Source of the DNA: Liolophura sinensis
Lineage: Eukaryota; Mollusca; Polyplacophora; Chitonida; Chitonidae
Direction of reading: 5' to 3'
NCBI RefSeq assembly: GCF_032854445.1
Contig: NC_088305.1
Span: 30,963,645 to 31,027,644 of the forward strand
DNA: 64,000 bases
Notes under the pieces: model-generated
The model's input: only the letters and a program-made list of their open reading frames with translations
Told to the model about the DNA's origin: nothing
Databases searched by the model: none
Made by a program: the position numbers and the translations under genes
In this document: one piece after another, positions 35,201 through 50,200 of the stretch
Numbering within the stretch: position 1 is the first letter of the stretch
Layout: each line of letters opens with the position of its first letter

Positions 35201-38200
35201 ACATACATGACTTAATGAGGAGCTAGATGTCAAGGGTGAACAGGCCTCTGACTTCAGTGAGAAGAGAACAGAACAAACATAGCAATGTACATGTGACAAT
35301 ATGACAATAACGTACATGACTTAATGAGGAGCTAGATGTCAAGGGTGAACAGGCTTCTGACTTCAGTGAGAAGAGAGCAGAACAAACATGGCAATGTATA
35401 TGTGACAATGTGGCAGTAACATACATGACGTAAAGAGGAGCTAGATGTCAAGGGTGAACAGGCTTCTGACTTCATTGAGAAGAGAGCAGAACAAACATAG
35501 CAATGTATATGTGACAATATGACAATAACATACATGACTTAATGAGGAGCTAGATGTCAAGGGTGAACAGGCTTCTGACTTCATTGAGAAGAGAGCAGAA
35601 CAAACATAGCAATGTATATGTGACAATGTGACAATAGCATACATGACTTAATGAGGAGCCAGATGTCAAAGGTAAACAGGCCTCTGACTTCAGTGAGAAC
35701 AGAACAGAACAAACATAGCAATGTATATGTGACAATGTGACAGTAACATACATGACTTAATGAGGAGCTAGATGTCAAAGATGAACAGGCTTCTGACTTC
35801 AGTGAGAAGAGAACAAAGCAAACATAGCAATGTATATGTGACAATGTGACAATAACATACATAACTTAATGAGGAGCTAGATGTCAAGGGTGAACAGGCC
35901 TCTGACTTCAGTGAGAAGAGAACAGAACAAACATAGCAATGTACATGTGACAATATGACAGTAACATACATGACTTAATGAGGAGCCAGATGTCAAAGAT
36001 GAACAGGCTTCTGACTTCAGTGAGAACAGAACAGAGCAAACATAGCAATGTATATGTGACAATGTGACAATAACATACATGACTTATTGAGGAGCTAGAT
36101 GTCAAGGGTGAACAGGCTTCTGACTTCAGTGAGAACAGAACAGAGCAAACATAGCAATGTATATGTGACAATATGACAGTAACATACATGACTTAATGAG
36201 GAGCTAGATGTCAAGGGTGAACAGGCTTCTGACTTCAGTGAGAACAGAACAGAGCAAACATAACAATGTATATCTGACAATAACATACATGACTTAATGA
36301 GGAGCTAGATGTCAAGGGTGAACAGGCTTCTGACCTCAGTGAGAACAGAACAGAGCAAACATAGCAATGTATATGTGACAGTGTGACAATAACATACATG
36401 ACTTAATGAGGAGCTAGATGTCAAGGGTGAACAGGCTTCTGACTTCATTGAGAAGAGAGCAGAACAAACATAGCAATGTATATGTGACAATATGACAATA
36501 ACATTTATGACCTAATGAGGAGCTAGATGTCAAGGGTGAACAGTCTTCTGACTTCAGTGAGAAGAGAGCAGAACAAACATGGCAATGTATATTTGACAAT
36601 GTGACAATAACATACATGACGTAAAGAGGAGCTAGATGTCAAGGGTGAACAGGCCTCTGACTTCATTGAGAAGAGAGCAGAACAAACATAGCAATGTATA
36701 TGTGACAATATGACAATAACATACATGACTTAATGAGGAGCTAGATGTCAAGGGTGAACAGGCTTCTGACTTCATTGAGAAGAGAGCAGAAAAAACATAG
36801 CAATGTATATGTGACAATGTGACAATAACATACATGACTTAATGAGGAGCCAGATGTCAAAGGTGAACTGGCCTCTGACTTCAGTGAGAACAGAACAGAA
36901 CAAACATAGCAATGTATATGTGACAATGTGACAGTAACATACATGACTTAATGAGGAGCTAGATGTCAAAGATGAACAGGCTTCTGACCTCAGTGAGAAG
37001 AGAACAGAGCAAACATAGCAATGTATATGTGACAATGTGACAATAACATACATGACTTAATGAGGAGCCAGATGTCAAGGGTGAACAGGCCTCTGACTTC
37101 AGTGAGAAGAGAACAGAACAAACATAGCAATGTACATGTGACAATATGACAATAACGTACATGACTTAATGAGGAGCTAGATGTCAAGGGTGAACAGGCT
37201 TCTGACTTCAGTGAGAGCAAACATAGCAATGTATATGTGACAATATGACAATAACATACATGACTTAATGAGGAGCTAGATGTCAAGGGTGAACAGGCCT
37301 CTGACTTCAGTGAGAACAGAACAGAACAAACATAGCAATGTATATGTGACAATATGACAGTAACATACATGACTTAATGAGGAGCCAGATGTCAAAGATG
37401 AACAGGCTTCTGACCTCAGTGAGAAAAGAATAGAGCAAACATAGCAATGTATATGTGACAATGTGACAGTAACATACATGACTTAATGAGGAGCTATATG
37501 TCAAAGATGAACAGGCTTCTGACCTCAGTGAGAACAGAACAGAGCAAACATAGCAATGTATATGTGACAATGTGACAATAACATACATGACTTAATGAGG
37601 AGCTAGATGTCAAGGGTGAACAGGCTTCTGACTTCAGTGAGAACAGAACAGAACAAACGTAGCAATGTATATGTGACAATGTGACAGTAACATACATGAC
37701 TTAATGAGGAGCTAGATGTCAAAGATGAACAGTCTTCTGACCTCAGTGAGAACAGAACAGAGCAAACATAGCAATGTATATGTGACAATGTGACAGTAAC
37801 ATACATGAATTATGGAGGAGCTAGATGTCAAGGGTGAACAGGCTTCTGACTTCAGTGAGGAGAGAGCAGAGCAAACATAGCAATGTATATGTGACAATAT
37901 GACAATAACATACATGAATTAATGAGGAGCTAGATGTCAAGGGTGAACAGGCCTCTGACTTCAGTGAGAACAGAACAGAACAAACATAGCAATGTATATG
38001 TGACAATATGACAGTAATAATAAATGAATTATGGAGGAGCTAGATGTCAAAGATGAACAGGCTTCTGACCTCAGAGAGATACATAACAATATCACAGTAT
38101 TAACCAGTTAACCAATGACAGTGGTTTAGTTTTATTAGTCGTATTGTCAAAGTGGTCAACATCAATCTGGTGTGTGCAGACGTCTGGCTAACTGTCCATG

Positions 38201-41200
38201 TATGTGAATCTGTTTGATTCCTCATTAAGCTCTCCACATCTTTGTAAATATTGATTATATTGTTGAACTCTTCTATCCATTTTTCATTTGTCACTCTCTC
38301 TTTGTTTTCAGAAATGGATATTGACAATTTAAAAGATGCTTTGGAAAAAGAGAAGATTTTCAACCAACAGGTATTTAGACACAGATTGCTACACTGGGTG
38401 GTTTTCATGTGGATTGATTTATTTAATTACAACTTTAAATAATTAATGATGCACTCATAGATAAGTGTTTTACTTACTGATGGGCACGGGGCAGTTATTT
38501 ATGCTTCTTTAACACCAGTCTTGTGACATCTACACACTGATCAGCATTACAATGCTTAAATGCCATCGCGACTCATTACTTGTCCTGTAAGACGTGTTAG
38601 AGGTATCCTTATTGTGACTGTCAGGCCCATCACCAGTGTGGTTGCACCCTAACTGTGACACCCAGGCTCTCCATCAGTGTGGTTGCACCCTTAGTTGTGA
38701 CTGCCAGGCCCTCCACCAATGTGGTTGCACCCTAATTGTGACTGCCAGGCCCTCCACCAGTGTGGTTGCATCCCTAATTGTGACTGCCAGGCCTTCCACC
38801 AATGTGGTTGCACCCCTAATTGTGACTGCCAGGCCCATTGCCAATGTGGTTGCACCCCTGATTGTGACTGCCAGGTCCTCCACCAATGTGGTTGCACCCT
38901 AATTGTGACTGCCAGGCCCTCCACCAATGTGGTTGCACCGCTAATTGTGACTGCCAGGCCCTTCACCAATGTGGTTGCACCCTAATTTTGACTGCCAGAC
39001 CCTCCACCAATGTGGTTGCACCACCAATTGTGACTGCCAGGCCTCCACCAGTGTAGTTGCATCCTAATTGTGACTGCCAGGCCTTCCACCAATGTGGTTG
39101 CACCCTAATTGTGACAGCCAGGCCCTTCACCAATGTGGTTGCACCCTTAATTGTGACTGCCAGGCCCTTCACCAATGTGGTTGCACCCTAATTTTGACTG
39201 CCAGGCCCTCCAACAATGTGGTTGCACCCCCAATTGTGACTGCCAGGTCCTCCACCATTGTGGTTGCACCTCTAATTGCGATTGCCAGATCCTCCACCAG
39301 TGTGGTTGCACCCCTAATTGTGACTGCCAACCCCTTCACCAATGTGGTGGCACCTCTAATTGTGACTGCCAGGCCCTCCTCTAGTGTGGTGGCACCCAAA
39401 TTGTGACTGCCAGGCCCTCCACCAATGTGGTTGCACCCCTGATTGTGACTGCCAGGCCCTCTATCAGTGTGGTTGCGCCCTTAATTTTGACTGCCAGGTC
39501 CTCCAGCAATGTGGTTGCACCCCTAATTGTGACTGCCAGGCCCTCCACCAATGTGGTTGCAGCCTATATTTGACTGCCAGGCCCTTCACCAATGTGGTTG
39601 CACCCCCAATTGTGACTGCCAGGCCCTCCACCAATGTGGTTGCACCCCTGATTGTGACTGCCAGATCCTCCACCAATGTGGTTGCACCCCTAATTGTGAC
39701 TGCTAAGACCATCGCCAATGTGGTAGCTCCCCTAAGTGTGACTGCCAGGCCCTTCACCAATGTGGTCGCACCCCTAATTGTGACTGCCAGGCCCTCCACC
39801 AAGGTGGTTGTACCCCTTAATTGTGACTGCCAGGCCTTTCACCAATGTGGTTGTACCCCTAATTGTGACTGCCAGGCCCTCCACCAAGGTGGTTGCACCC
39901 CTAATTGTGACTGCCAGACCCTCCACCAATGTGGTTGCACCCCTAATTGTGACTGCCAGGCCTTCCACTAATATGGTTGCACCCCTAATTGTGACTGCCA
40001 GGACCTCCACGATGTGGTTGCTTGCTCACATCCAGCCCTCACTGTTTCGGCTGTTGCTGTAAGTCAGGAGGTTTGTCAGCTACCTGAAGAAGGTTGGCAG
40101 TTTGTGCTTGGCATTAAGGTTAAAGGAAAGGTTGGCAGAGCTCCTGAGCCATTGTGTTGTGCTAGCATGCTAACCACTTGGCCACTGAGTCCCCCTGTAC
40201 ATGTGTAAATAAACCTCATTTTCTTCAGCTGCGATATGAGAATGAAGAGATGAAGAATGCACATGACCAGGAGAAGATGGCGAGTAAACGACAGGTAAGA
40301 AAACCTGCTCCTTATTTATACCTGGATACATGTACATGTATAGTACTGAGCCTTGGGTACACTGGAGGCTTGGAACCTCTATCCTCTTGACCCACACGAC
40401 ATTTTAAAAGCAGAGTCTACTCAGCTGTGTCAGGAATTACCTCAGTTACTCGTCTACATGTTCAGCTTTCTTCCACCATCAACCTAGTTGCTTTTATCCC
40501 CGTAATTTTCACTCAAAGCCACTGTATTCTTGATGTTCTTTAATGTTTGATGGGGTTCCCACAGGCTCTTGAAATTCGTGAAAGTACCTGAGGTTTTTTA
40601 AAAGGTTTTCAAAACCTTGAAAGACGACACAGTTTATTTTAGAACAAGTCCTTGAAAGTACATTATTTTTCAATGTTAAATACTTTATTGAATTCCGTAG
40701 CGTTTTGTTGAAATGGAAAACATAGGACATTTTCTTTGATGGGTGGAAACTCTGCTTTGAAGGGTAGAACTTATAATCAGCAATATGATAAATAGAGGAT
40801 ATTGCACAGGTGAAGGTTGAATACCATAAATATTTTTCAAGAGAGAGGGGAAAATAATAACCCATGACAGACGAAGCATTGAGTGGGTTTATCATTTTCG
40901 TGTTTCATGAGAAAAATGTTTATGACATCATGTCTTGTTACATGACGTAGGAATGTTACAGTCGACTAAACTTGTATTATGTCGTCCCGCTGAGTTTGGA
41001 AAGTCATCCATCAAAATGCCTCTTTTTTGATGTTGTGGTGTGAAATATCAGAATGTAATAACAGCGGTGATTTCTAACGGAGTGAAATATCAGAGAAGGA
41101 AATCTTGACATTTCACCTTTATATGAATAATAATAAGTTGTAATCCACAATATATGTGACATATTTTCTGATGTTTTAGAACATTTCATTCAAGCTTGGC

Positions 41201-44200
41201 TGAAAAAATTGTACATAATGACTCCATGTTTCTATATAAGTCCATTTTAAATCTTATCCAGACCATCTATGCGCGTGTACATCTGTAAATACTGTACATC
41301 TAAATGCTTGTTAACTTCATACAATTACTTGTATTTGTCACTAGGCAGAGGATCAGGTGAGTTTTTAAAAATTTAATTCACTTTATGTTAAAGTTTTTTG
41401 ACTCGCTTTCACAGAACTTTCTGTATCAGTTTTATGTAACTTTTCTTCTAACAGGTCATACTGTCTCCATACACATATGTGTATGACCTTAACTCGGCAA
41501 GGTCATTTCTGATGAAAAAGTTACTTGGAGTTGAATTTGTGAAGTTCTGTGAAAGTGGCTGATTTCTTCCTTTGTTCTAACTGTGTGTGGTTACTTGTGT
41601 TTAATTTATTGTTAAATTTTCATGTTTGTCTACTAACCAGTGAGAAAGTGTGTTTATTTCTCCCACCTTTACCATCCAACCAATCAGTTTCAGAGAGTGT
41701 CTGAACGGCGGTCTTGACTCATCACAGAGTTTAATTCCTCCAGACATTTCACTTACTGTATATTATGTGAATTTCATTGAATTTTTCAACGGCTAATAGT
41801 ACAACAAAGTGATAAGTTGGTGAAATTTTACATGAGTGAGAGTAAATCACATAACTTATGATGAATGTTCATCAACTTAGCTTCCGGAAGTTCTAGATGA
41901 TGTACAGTGTAATACAAGTTAACCATGCTATGAGCACATGGAGAAATTAACTAAGTATGTGATATTCCAAAATTTAAAAGATTTTCTGTGGGTAGGTAAG
42001 GATATTCTGAGAAAACAACTTTTAAATTTTAATATGTGTATGCCTTTATCATGTTTATTGAAAGATTTTGTGGTCAGAGAGGGAAAACAAACAGAGAAAG
42101 ACAAGACATATGCCTTAGAGGCTGCCCCAAAATCTTAACTTGGCCTTCTGCCTGCCGCATCATATGATTGATGTCAACGAATTACAAAGATGTTCCTTGC
42201 AGAGCGCAGCCCAAAATCACCAGCTTATCAGTCGCAAAGTGTGGTGATTATGAATGACTGATTTCCAATTGCAGCAGCAATTTCCATCTCTTATCAACAT
42301 AATAATAATTATGGTTTCACATTAAAAACATTTTTCCGAAACTTCCCTGACAAACAAGAGAGACAATGAAACAGAGAATGGAGCCAGAATCGAACATGTC
42401 TAATGGCAAAATACATTGTGGAAGGTGTAATGTATTTAACATACCCTTTGGTTAGTCTACATTGCTGGTTGTGATTTCAGTGATATAAATGTACATAATA
42501 CACACCATACTTCCAGGTTACTGTACAGCTGCATTTCTACATGGATACCACAGTGGCTATATCTGTGCATTTTATAAGGGAACAAACAAACTTGCAAATT
42601 GTTCATCAGGAAAACGAAAGTTGTTACTCATCTTGTCCAGGTTAGCAAACAAAATTATCATGCCAGTCCACCACATGTATCGCAGTACATAAACCAGTAG
42701 CATACATGATTATCATGCCAGCCCACCACATGTATCGCAGTACATAAACCAGTATGATTATCATGCCAGCCCACCACATGTATCGCAGTACATAAACCAG
42801 TAGCATACATGTACATGATTATCATGCCAGCCCACCTCATGTTTCGCAGTACATAAACCAGTATGATTATCATGCCAGCCCACCACATGTATCGCAGTAC
42901 ATAAACCAGTATGATTATCATGCCAGCCCACCACATGTATCACAGTACATAAACCAGTAGCATACATGTACATGATTATCATGCCAGCCCACCTCATGTA
43001 TCGCAGTAAATAAACCAGTAGCATACATGATTATCATGCCAGCCCACCACATGTATCACAGTACATAAACCAGTAGCATACATGATTATCATGCCAGTCC
43101 ACCACATGTATCGCAGTACATAAACCAGTAGCATACATGATTATCATGCCAGTCCACCTCATGTATCGCAGTACATAAACCACTAGCATACATGATTATC
43201 ATGCCAGCCCACCTCATGTATCGCAGTACATAAACCAGTAGCATGCCAGCCCACCACATGTATCGCAGTACATAAACCAGTAGCATGCCAGCCCACCTCA
43301 TGTATCGCAGTACATAAACCAGTAGCATACATGATTATCATGCCAGTCCACCTCATGTATCGCAGTACATAAACCACTAGCATACATGATTATCATGCCA
43401 GCCCACCTCATGTATCGCAGTACATAAACCAGTAGCATGCCAGCCCACCACATGTATCACAGTACATAAACCAGTAGCATGCCAGCCCGCCACATGTATC
43501 GCAGTACATAAACCAGTAGCATGCCAGCCCACCACATGTATCGCAGTACATAAACCAGTAGCATACATGATTATCATGCCAGTCCACCACATATATCGCA
43601 GTACATAAACCACTAGCATACATGTACATGATTATCATGCCAGTCCACCTCATGTATCACAGTACATAAACCAGAAGCATACATGATTATCATGCCAGCC
43701 CACCACATGTATCGCAGTACATAAACCAGTAGCATGATTATCATGCCAGCCCACCACATGTATCGCAGTACATAAACCAGTATGATTATCATGCCAGCCC
43801 ACCACATGTATCGCAGTACATAAACCAGTAGCATACATGTACATGATTATCATGCCAGCCCACCTCATGTTTCGCAGTACATAAACCAGTATGATTATCA
43901 TGCCAGCCCACCACATGTATCGCAGTACATAAACCAGTATGATTATCATGCCATCCCACCACATGTATCACAGTACATAAACCAGTAGCATACATGTACA
44001 TGATTATCATGCCAGCCCACCTCATGTATCGCAGTAAATAAACCAGTAGCATACATGATTATCATGCCAGCCCACCACATGTATCACAGTACATAAACCA
44101 GTAGCATACATGATTATCATGCCAGTCCACCACATGTATCGCAGTACATAAACCAGTAGCATACATGATTATCATGCCAGTCCACCTCATGTATCGCAGT

Positions 44201-47200
44201 ACATAAACCAGTAGCATGCCAGCCCACCACATGTATCACAGTACATAAACCAGTAGCATGCCAGCCCGCCACATGTATCGCAGTACATAAACCAGTAGCA
44301 TGCCAGCCCACCACATGTATCGCAGTACATAAACCAGTAGCATACATGATTATCATGCCAGTCCACCACATATATCGCAGTACATAAACCACTAGCATAC
44401 ATGTACATGATTATCATGCCAGTCCACCTCATGTATCACAGTACATAAACCAGAAGCATACATGATTATCATGCCAGCCCACCACATGTATCGCAGTACA
44501 TAAACCAGTAGCATACATGATTATCATGCCAGTCCACCACATGTATGGCAGTACATAAACCAGTAGCATACATGATTATCATGCCAGTCCACCACATATA
44601 TCGCAGTACACAAACCAGTAGCATACATGATTATCATGCCAGTCCACCTCATGTATCGCAGTACATAAACCAGTAGCATGCCAGCCCACCACATGTATCG
44701 CAGTACACAAACCAGTAGCATACATGATTTTTCATGCCAGTCCATCACATGTATCACAGTACATAAACCAGTAGCATACATGATTATCATGCCAGTCCAC
44801 CACATAATATCGCAGTACACAAACCAGTAGCATACATGATTATCATGCCAGTCCATCACATGTATCACAGTACATAAACCAGTAGCATACATGATTATCA
44901 TGCCAGTCTACCACATGTATGGCAGTACATAAACCAGTAGCATACATCATTATCATGTCAGCCCACCACATGTATCGCAGTACATAAACCAGTAGCATAC
45001 ATGATTATCATGCCAGTCCACCTCATGTATCGCAGTACATAAACCAGTAGCATACATGATTATCATGCCAGCCCATCACATGTATCGCTGTACATAAACC
45101 AGTAGCATACATGATTAACATGCCATTCCACCACATGTATTGCAGTACATAAACCAGTAGCATACATGATTATCATGCCAGTCTACCACATGTATGGCAG
45201 TACATAAACCAGTAGCATACATGATTATCATGTCAGCCACCACATGTATCGCAGTACATAAACCAGTAACATACATGATTATCATGCCAGTCCACCACAT
45301 GTATGGCAGTACATAAACCAGTAGCATACATGATTATCATGCCAGCCCACCTCATGTATCACAGTACATAAACCAGTAGCATACATGATTATCATGCCAG
45401 TCCACCACATGTATCGCAGTACATAAACCACTAGCATACATGATTATCATGCCAGTCCACCACATGTATGGCAGTACATAAACCAGTAGCATACATGATT
45501 ATCATGCCAGCCCACCTCATGTATCACAGTAGATAAACCAGTAGCATACATGATTATCATGCCAGTCTACCACATGTATGGCAGTACATAAACCAGTAGC
45601 ATACATGATTATCATGCCAGTCCACCACATGTATCACAGTACATAAACCAGTAGCATACATGATTATCATGCCAGTCCACCACATGTATCACAGTATAAA
45701 GCATACCTTCATCATGTCACATCCACATGTATCACAGTACATAAACCAGTAGCATACATGATTATCATGCCAGTCCACCACATGTATCACAGTACATAAA
45801 CCAGAAACATACATGATTATCATGCCAGCCCATCACATGTATCACAGTACATAAACCAGTAGCATACATGATTATCATGCCAGTCTACCACATGTATGGC
45901 AGTACATAAACCAGTAGCATACATGATATCATGCCAGCCCATCACATGTATCACAGTACATAAACCACTAGCATACATGATTATCATGCCAGTCTACCAC
46001 ATGTATCGCAGTACATAAACCAGTAGCATGCATGATTATCATGCCAGCCCATCACATGTATCACAGTACATAAACCAGTAGCATACATGATTATCATGCC
46101 AGTCCACCACATGTATGGCAATACATAAACCAGTAGCATACATGATTATCATGCCAGTCCACCACATGTATCACAGTACATAAACCAGTAACATACATGA
46201 TTATCCATGCAGTCTACCACATGTATGGCAGTACATAAACCAGTAGCATACATGATTATCATGCCAGTCTACCACATGTATGGCAGTACATAAACCAGTA
46301 ACATACATGATTATCATGCCAGCCATACCACATGTATCACAGTACATAAACCAGTAGCATACATGATTATCATGCCAGTCCCTACCACATGTATCGGCAG
46401 TACATAAACCAGTAGCATACATGATTATCATGCCAGTCTACCACATGTATGGCAGTACATAAACCAGTAGCATACATGATTATCATTGCCCAGCCCACCT
46501 CATGTATCACAGTACATAAACCAGTAACATACATGATTATCATGCCAGTCCACCACACGTATCACAGTATAAAGCATACCTTCATCATGTCACACACCAC
46601 ATGTATCACAGTACATAAAGCAGTAGCATACATATATTATGTACACATAGACATGTTTTATCAGTTCTCCACAGGATTGGGCCTTACAGCAAATGAGGCC
46701 CAGCACAGGGGCACTACAGGGCATCAACGAGCACGTAGGGGCAAGCTTAATAACAGGCCTGTTTTGCCGCACCTGGGGTCGAATCCGTCTTCTAACAGGC
46801 TGGCGGCTGATCTGTCATCTGATGGGTCAGTAGCGTCACCCTACCCTGATCCAGAATTAGCTCCAGACCCTTCAGAACAAACTCCTCTCACACAAAGGTC
46901 ACAGGCTGACCCGCCTCACACTACAAACACACAGCATCACACAGACGTAAGTCTTTGTCCATCACATGTATTTTGTAGTACTGTAGTGTATGTAGGAACC
47001 ATATTCTGTATGCTTGTAGGTGCATGTGTACTGCATCTCACAGAAGGCAACTGGCTTTTTACTGACATGTACACATATCACTTCAATATATTATAGCCGC
47101 ATATAATTCTCATCCATTAGTTTACATATAAACCCATATATGTATATAGCCAGCTTCAGTTTTTTCCCATTTCACAGCCATATTTTATTGATGTAATTCT

Positions 47201-50200
47201 CACACCATGTTAGGCTATTATAGCTTGAGACACATTACCATACATTAGTGCCATACATTAGTGCCATGTGTATGCTTATACATGTACACATCACCCTTCC
47301 TCGGAATGGCCTCCCTGGAGCTGGGCTTCACTATTATGTACATAGAGTTTAGTGTGTAGCATACGTGCACGTCTGTGTGTTAGTGCTGCCCAGTTCTCAC
47401 TAATATGGTGGTAGGGCTCCATTTGCTGACATAATACAAGTATTTGTAAGTTTGAATATGCGCTTTGAATGTCTGAAAACCGTCTTTGTAAGTCTGAACC
47501 CGCTATCCCGCTTTGTAAGTCTGAAACTTACTAACCTGCTTTCAAACATTCACTCAACTATATGTAGCTGCCAATAATTTACTTCCTTACATAATTGTCT
47601 GGTTGTTAAATTATGTTGTGTTGAGATTTGCATTGCTTTTTTTTGCCTTTGCTCTTTTTCATTTTGTGCATAACTGTTCAGGATTAAGATGTGTTTTTGA
47701 ATATCATATTAATATCCAAACACAAGGCAGGAGTTCATTGATTTGTTATGAAATATATTATTGTTTATAATAAAGTCTTAAGTAAGAAGCTAAGCTAAGT
47801 ATGTAATCCAGAGATTGTTTATTATTTTATTGCTTGTTTACACATGAATTGTAGTGTTCCTTTTGTAATGTTAACAAATGAAAACATATGCTGGATATAA
47901 CCAACTTGGTCTTTCTTTGAAAATATCTAAAACAGTTTTTTTGTACCCTGGAGATTTGGAGTATATTTCTCCCAGTGCAGCCATTTTGTTAACATGTACG
48001 CTGAAGATGTATGAAAGTCTTTCTATAAAGTCTGCATGTGTGATATTGGTGACTCAGTTAAACACAACTTTTCTCAGTACAGTTTTGGTCGCATCTGTTG
48101 TAAAACTACATCTGTTTGTTATTCATGTTTGACATTTGTGGTACATCTGACTTTTGTTTATGTGGTAATTTTGGTTGCTGACATGTGTGGTACCTTGTAT
48201 GGTATATCTGTTTGATGTTTTTGCGGTACATCTGTTGGATGTTTGTGTGGTACATGTATTTGCTTGTGCGATACAGCTGCTTGTCATGGTTTGCAGATGG
48301 AAAAGCAGAGGCTGGAAATGGAGCGTGAGATGCTGAACAAGATGCAGCGTAAGATGAAAGAGGTGAGGTGTTCATGACATTACATTCATATCTTTTCACT
48401 GCTCCTGCGGTATAATTGTCAGAATGTCCACCGTGAAGTTGGGAGACCTGGGATCTTTTTTTTGGTACCACAGACCATAGAAATGGTGTTTGTTGCTGCC
48501 ACGCTTGGCACTCATCTCTGAGAGGTTAGAACAAGGAAACAGAAATGGTTGGCCCAGTGTCAGTGTAATGTGACAGGGTGGTGTGTCATATCTGGTGTCC
48601 TCAGCCTGATACTTCAGGACTCGCCATGTCACAAAACGAAGTGTATGTACCCATACCCAATGACTCCTCGTACTATGAAATATTGTTAGGTGCAACGTAA
48701 AACACCCAAGCATACATATATATACAGATCTGTCTTTTATGTTAATTGCTGCAGGTGCATGTAGACAATTCCATGTACACACAGGCACATGCTAGGTGTC
48801 AGCCTGTATAAATTTCTGCGATGCAGCATAAAAAAAATCCTATCCCCACAGTCGTTGATGGTCCAATTACGTTATGGTTTGTTCCTTGGAGATGACTCCA
48901 GCTCGTGAGCAGGTTCAGCTATGTGAGATTTGTCAAGTACAAATACCTGATTTGGCGAGGTACTGAAGTACACAGTCCAGTTTCCTCCATTTGAAAACAA
49001 GTACACTGTACGTAAATGAGACATATCTGAAATCATTAACATTTTGTTCAACATGTATGATGGATCTGATATTTTAGCTAAAGCATGACTTTTATCACAA
49101 CCAGTTGGCTTTTGGATCCAGCTCCTGTAGTTTGCCTGTGTCTTGATAAAGTTAAGAGGTGAAACGCAGAAAGTTTTGTTCAGTGAGTTGCCCATTTGTC
49201 GTTTGAGTGAAATATTCTTGATTTAAGTGTTAATCCTCAGTGAAATAAACTGATCAAAATTGTTTAAAACCCTTAAAATTTAACTTTGTTTTTGAAGTGG
49301 AATATTCTTCAAGGCTGTAACTTAAGTGAAATTTATCAAAGTTGTTTTATCAGATGACATATTTGGATGCATAATCACTGTAATTTATTTATTTATTTGT
49401 TTGATTGGTATTTTACGCCGTACTCAAGAATATTTCACTTATACAACGGTGGCCAGCATTATGGTCCGAGGAAACCGAGCAGAGCCCGGGGAAACCCACG
49501 ACCATCCGCCGGTTGTTGCCAGACCTTCCCATGGATCATTGTAATGTTTCTCCTCTCTCCGTTCCAGATGTCAGAGAATGCTGCCGGCAACTTGAAGAGT
49601 CTCCAGGAGGCTGAGAAAAACAAGATTAACTTGCTGACCAAACAGAACCAGGAATTACAGGAGCTTCTGGCTGCGGTAAATACCACAGAAATAGGTGGAC
49701 GTCTCCAAAGTCATTAGCTGGCTCTGGTGTTCATTCATGAAGACAATCAGTGTACAATGTATATACATTTGTGTAAGAATTAATACGAAGTTTGGAGTTT
49801 GAACTCTTGAATCGCTAAAGGTACAATAAGTCCAACTGTGACCTGTAAAACATGTTAGGTTACTATTTTTTGATCGCATTTCTATAACAGGGGTGTCTGA
49901 AAGTTTCACCAAAAGTAATTTAGAGTAGACGAACTGTGGAGAAAATTGAGGAACGTGAAGCTGAACGTTTGTGAAGAGGTCACGTCTTTTCCTCTTGAAC
50001 AGGGTGAAACAGGCGAGTGGTGAAGTATTTTGTTAACAAAGGTTACCTAACATTTTTCACAAGTCATATGATAAAGTTTTGCTTCGCCAATCACATGGCC
50101 ACTTTAGACAGTTTGTTCTTCGCGTTTTCTTCAATGTGTTAAGGCCGATGAATATACATGTAAGACGCAGCCAATGGCTCCCCATAACAACTTCATGTGA

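Noticed and set aside
31428-38006. Dozens of 67-93 codon minus-strand frames with repeated peptides (MYVIVTLSHIHCYVC type)
   Set aside because: They are regenerated by each 109-bp unit, overlap one another in different frames, and have no splice or promoter support. The plus-strand origin from exon 7 explains the sequence.
38636-39971. Cys-rich repeat frame (CDCQALHQCGCTPN period), up to 195 codons, that could pass for a metallothionein-like protein
   Set aside because: The period is 42 nt, so open frames are expected on both strands; a hydrophobic minus-strand frame is equally long. It lies in intron 8 with no usable splice sites in phase.
46673-46850. Alternative acceptor for exon 11 at the inner TCCACAG
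   Set aside because: From exon 10 or 9 the frame would reach a stop within about 60 codons, whereas the acceptor at 46,664/46,665 stays open to the donor at 46,946.
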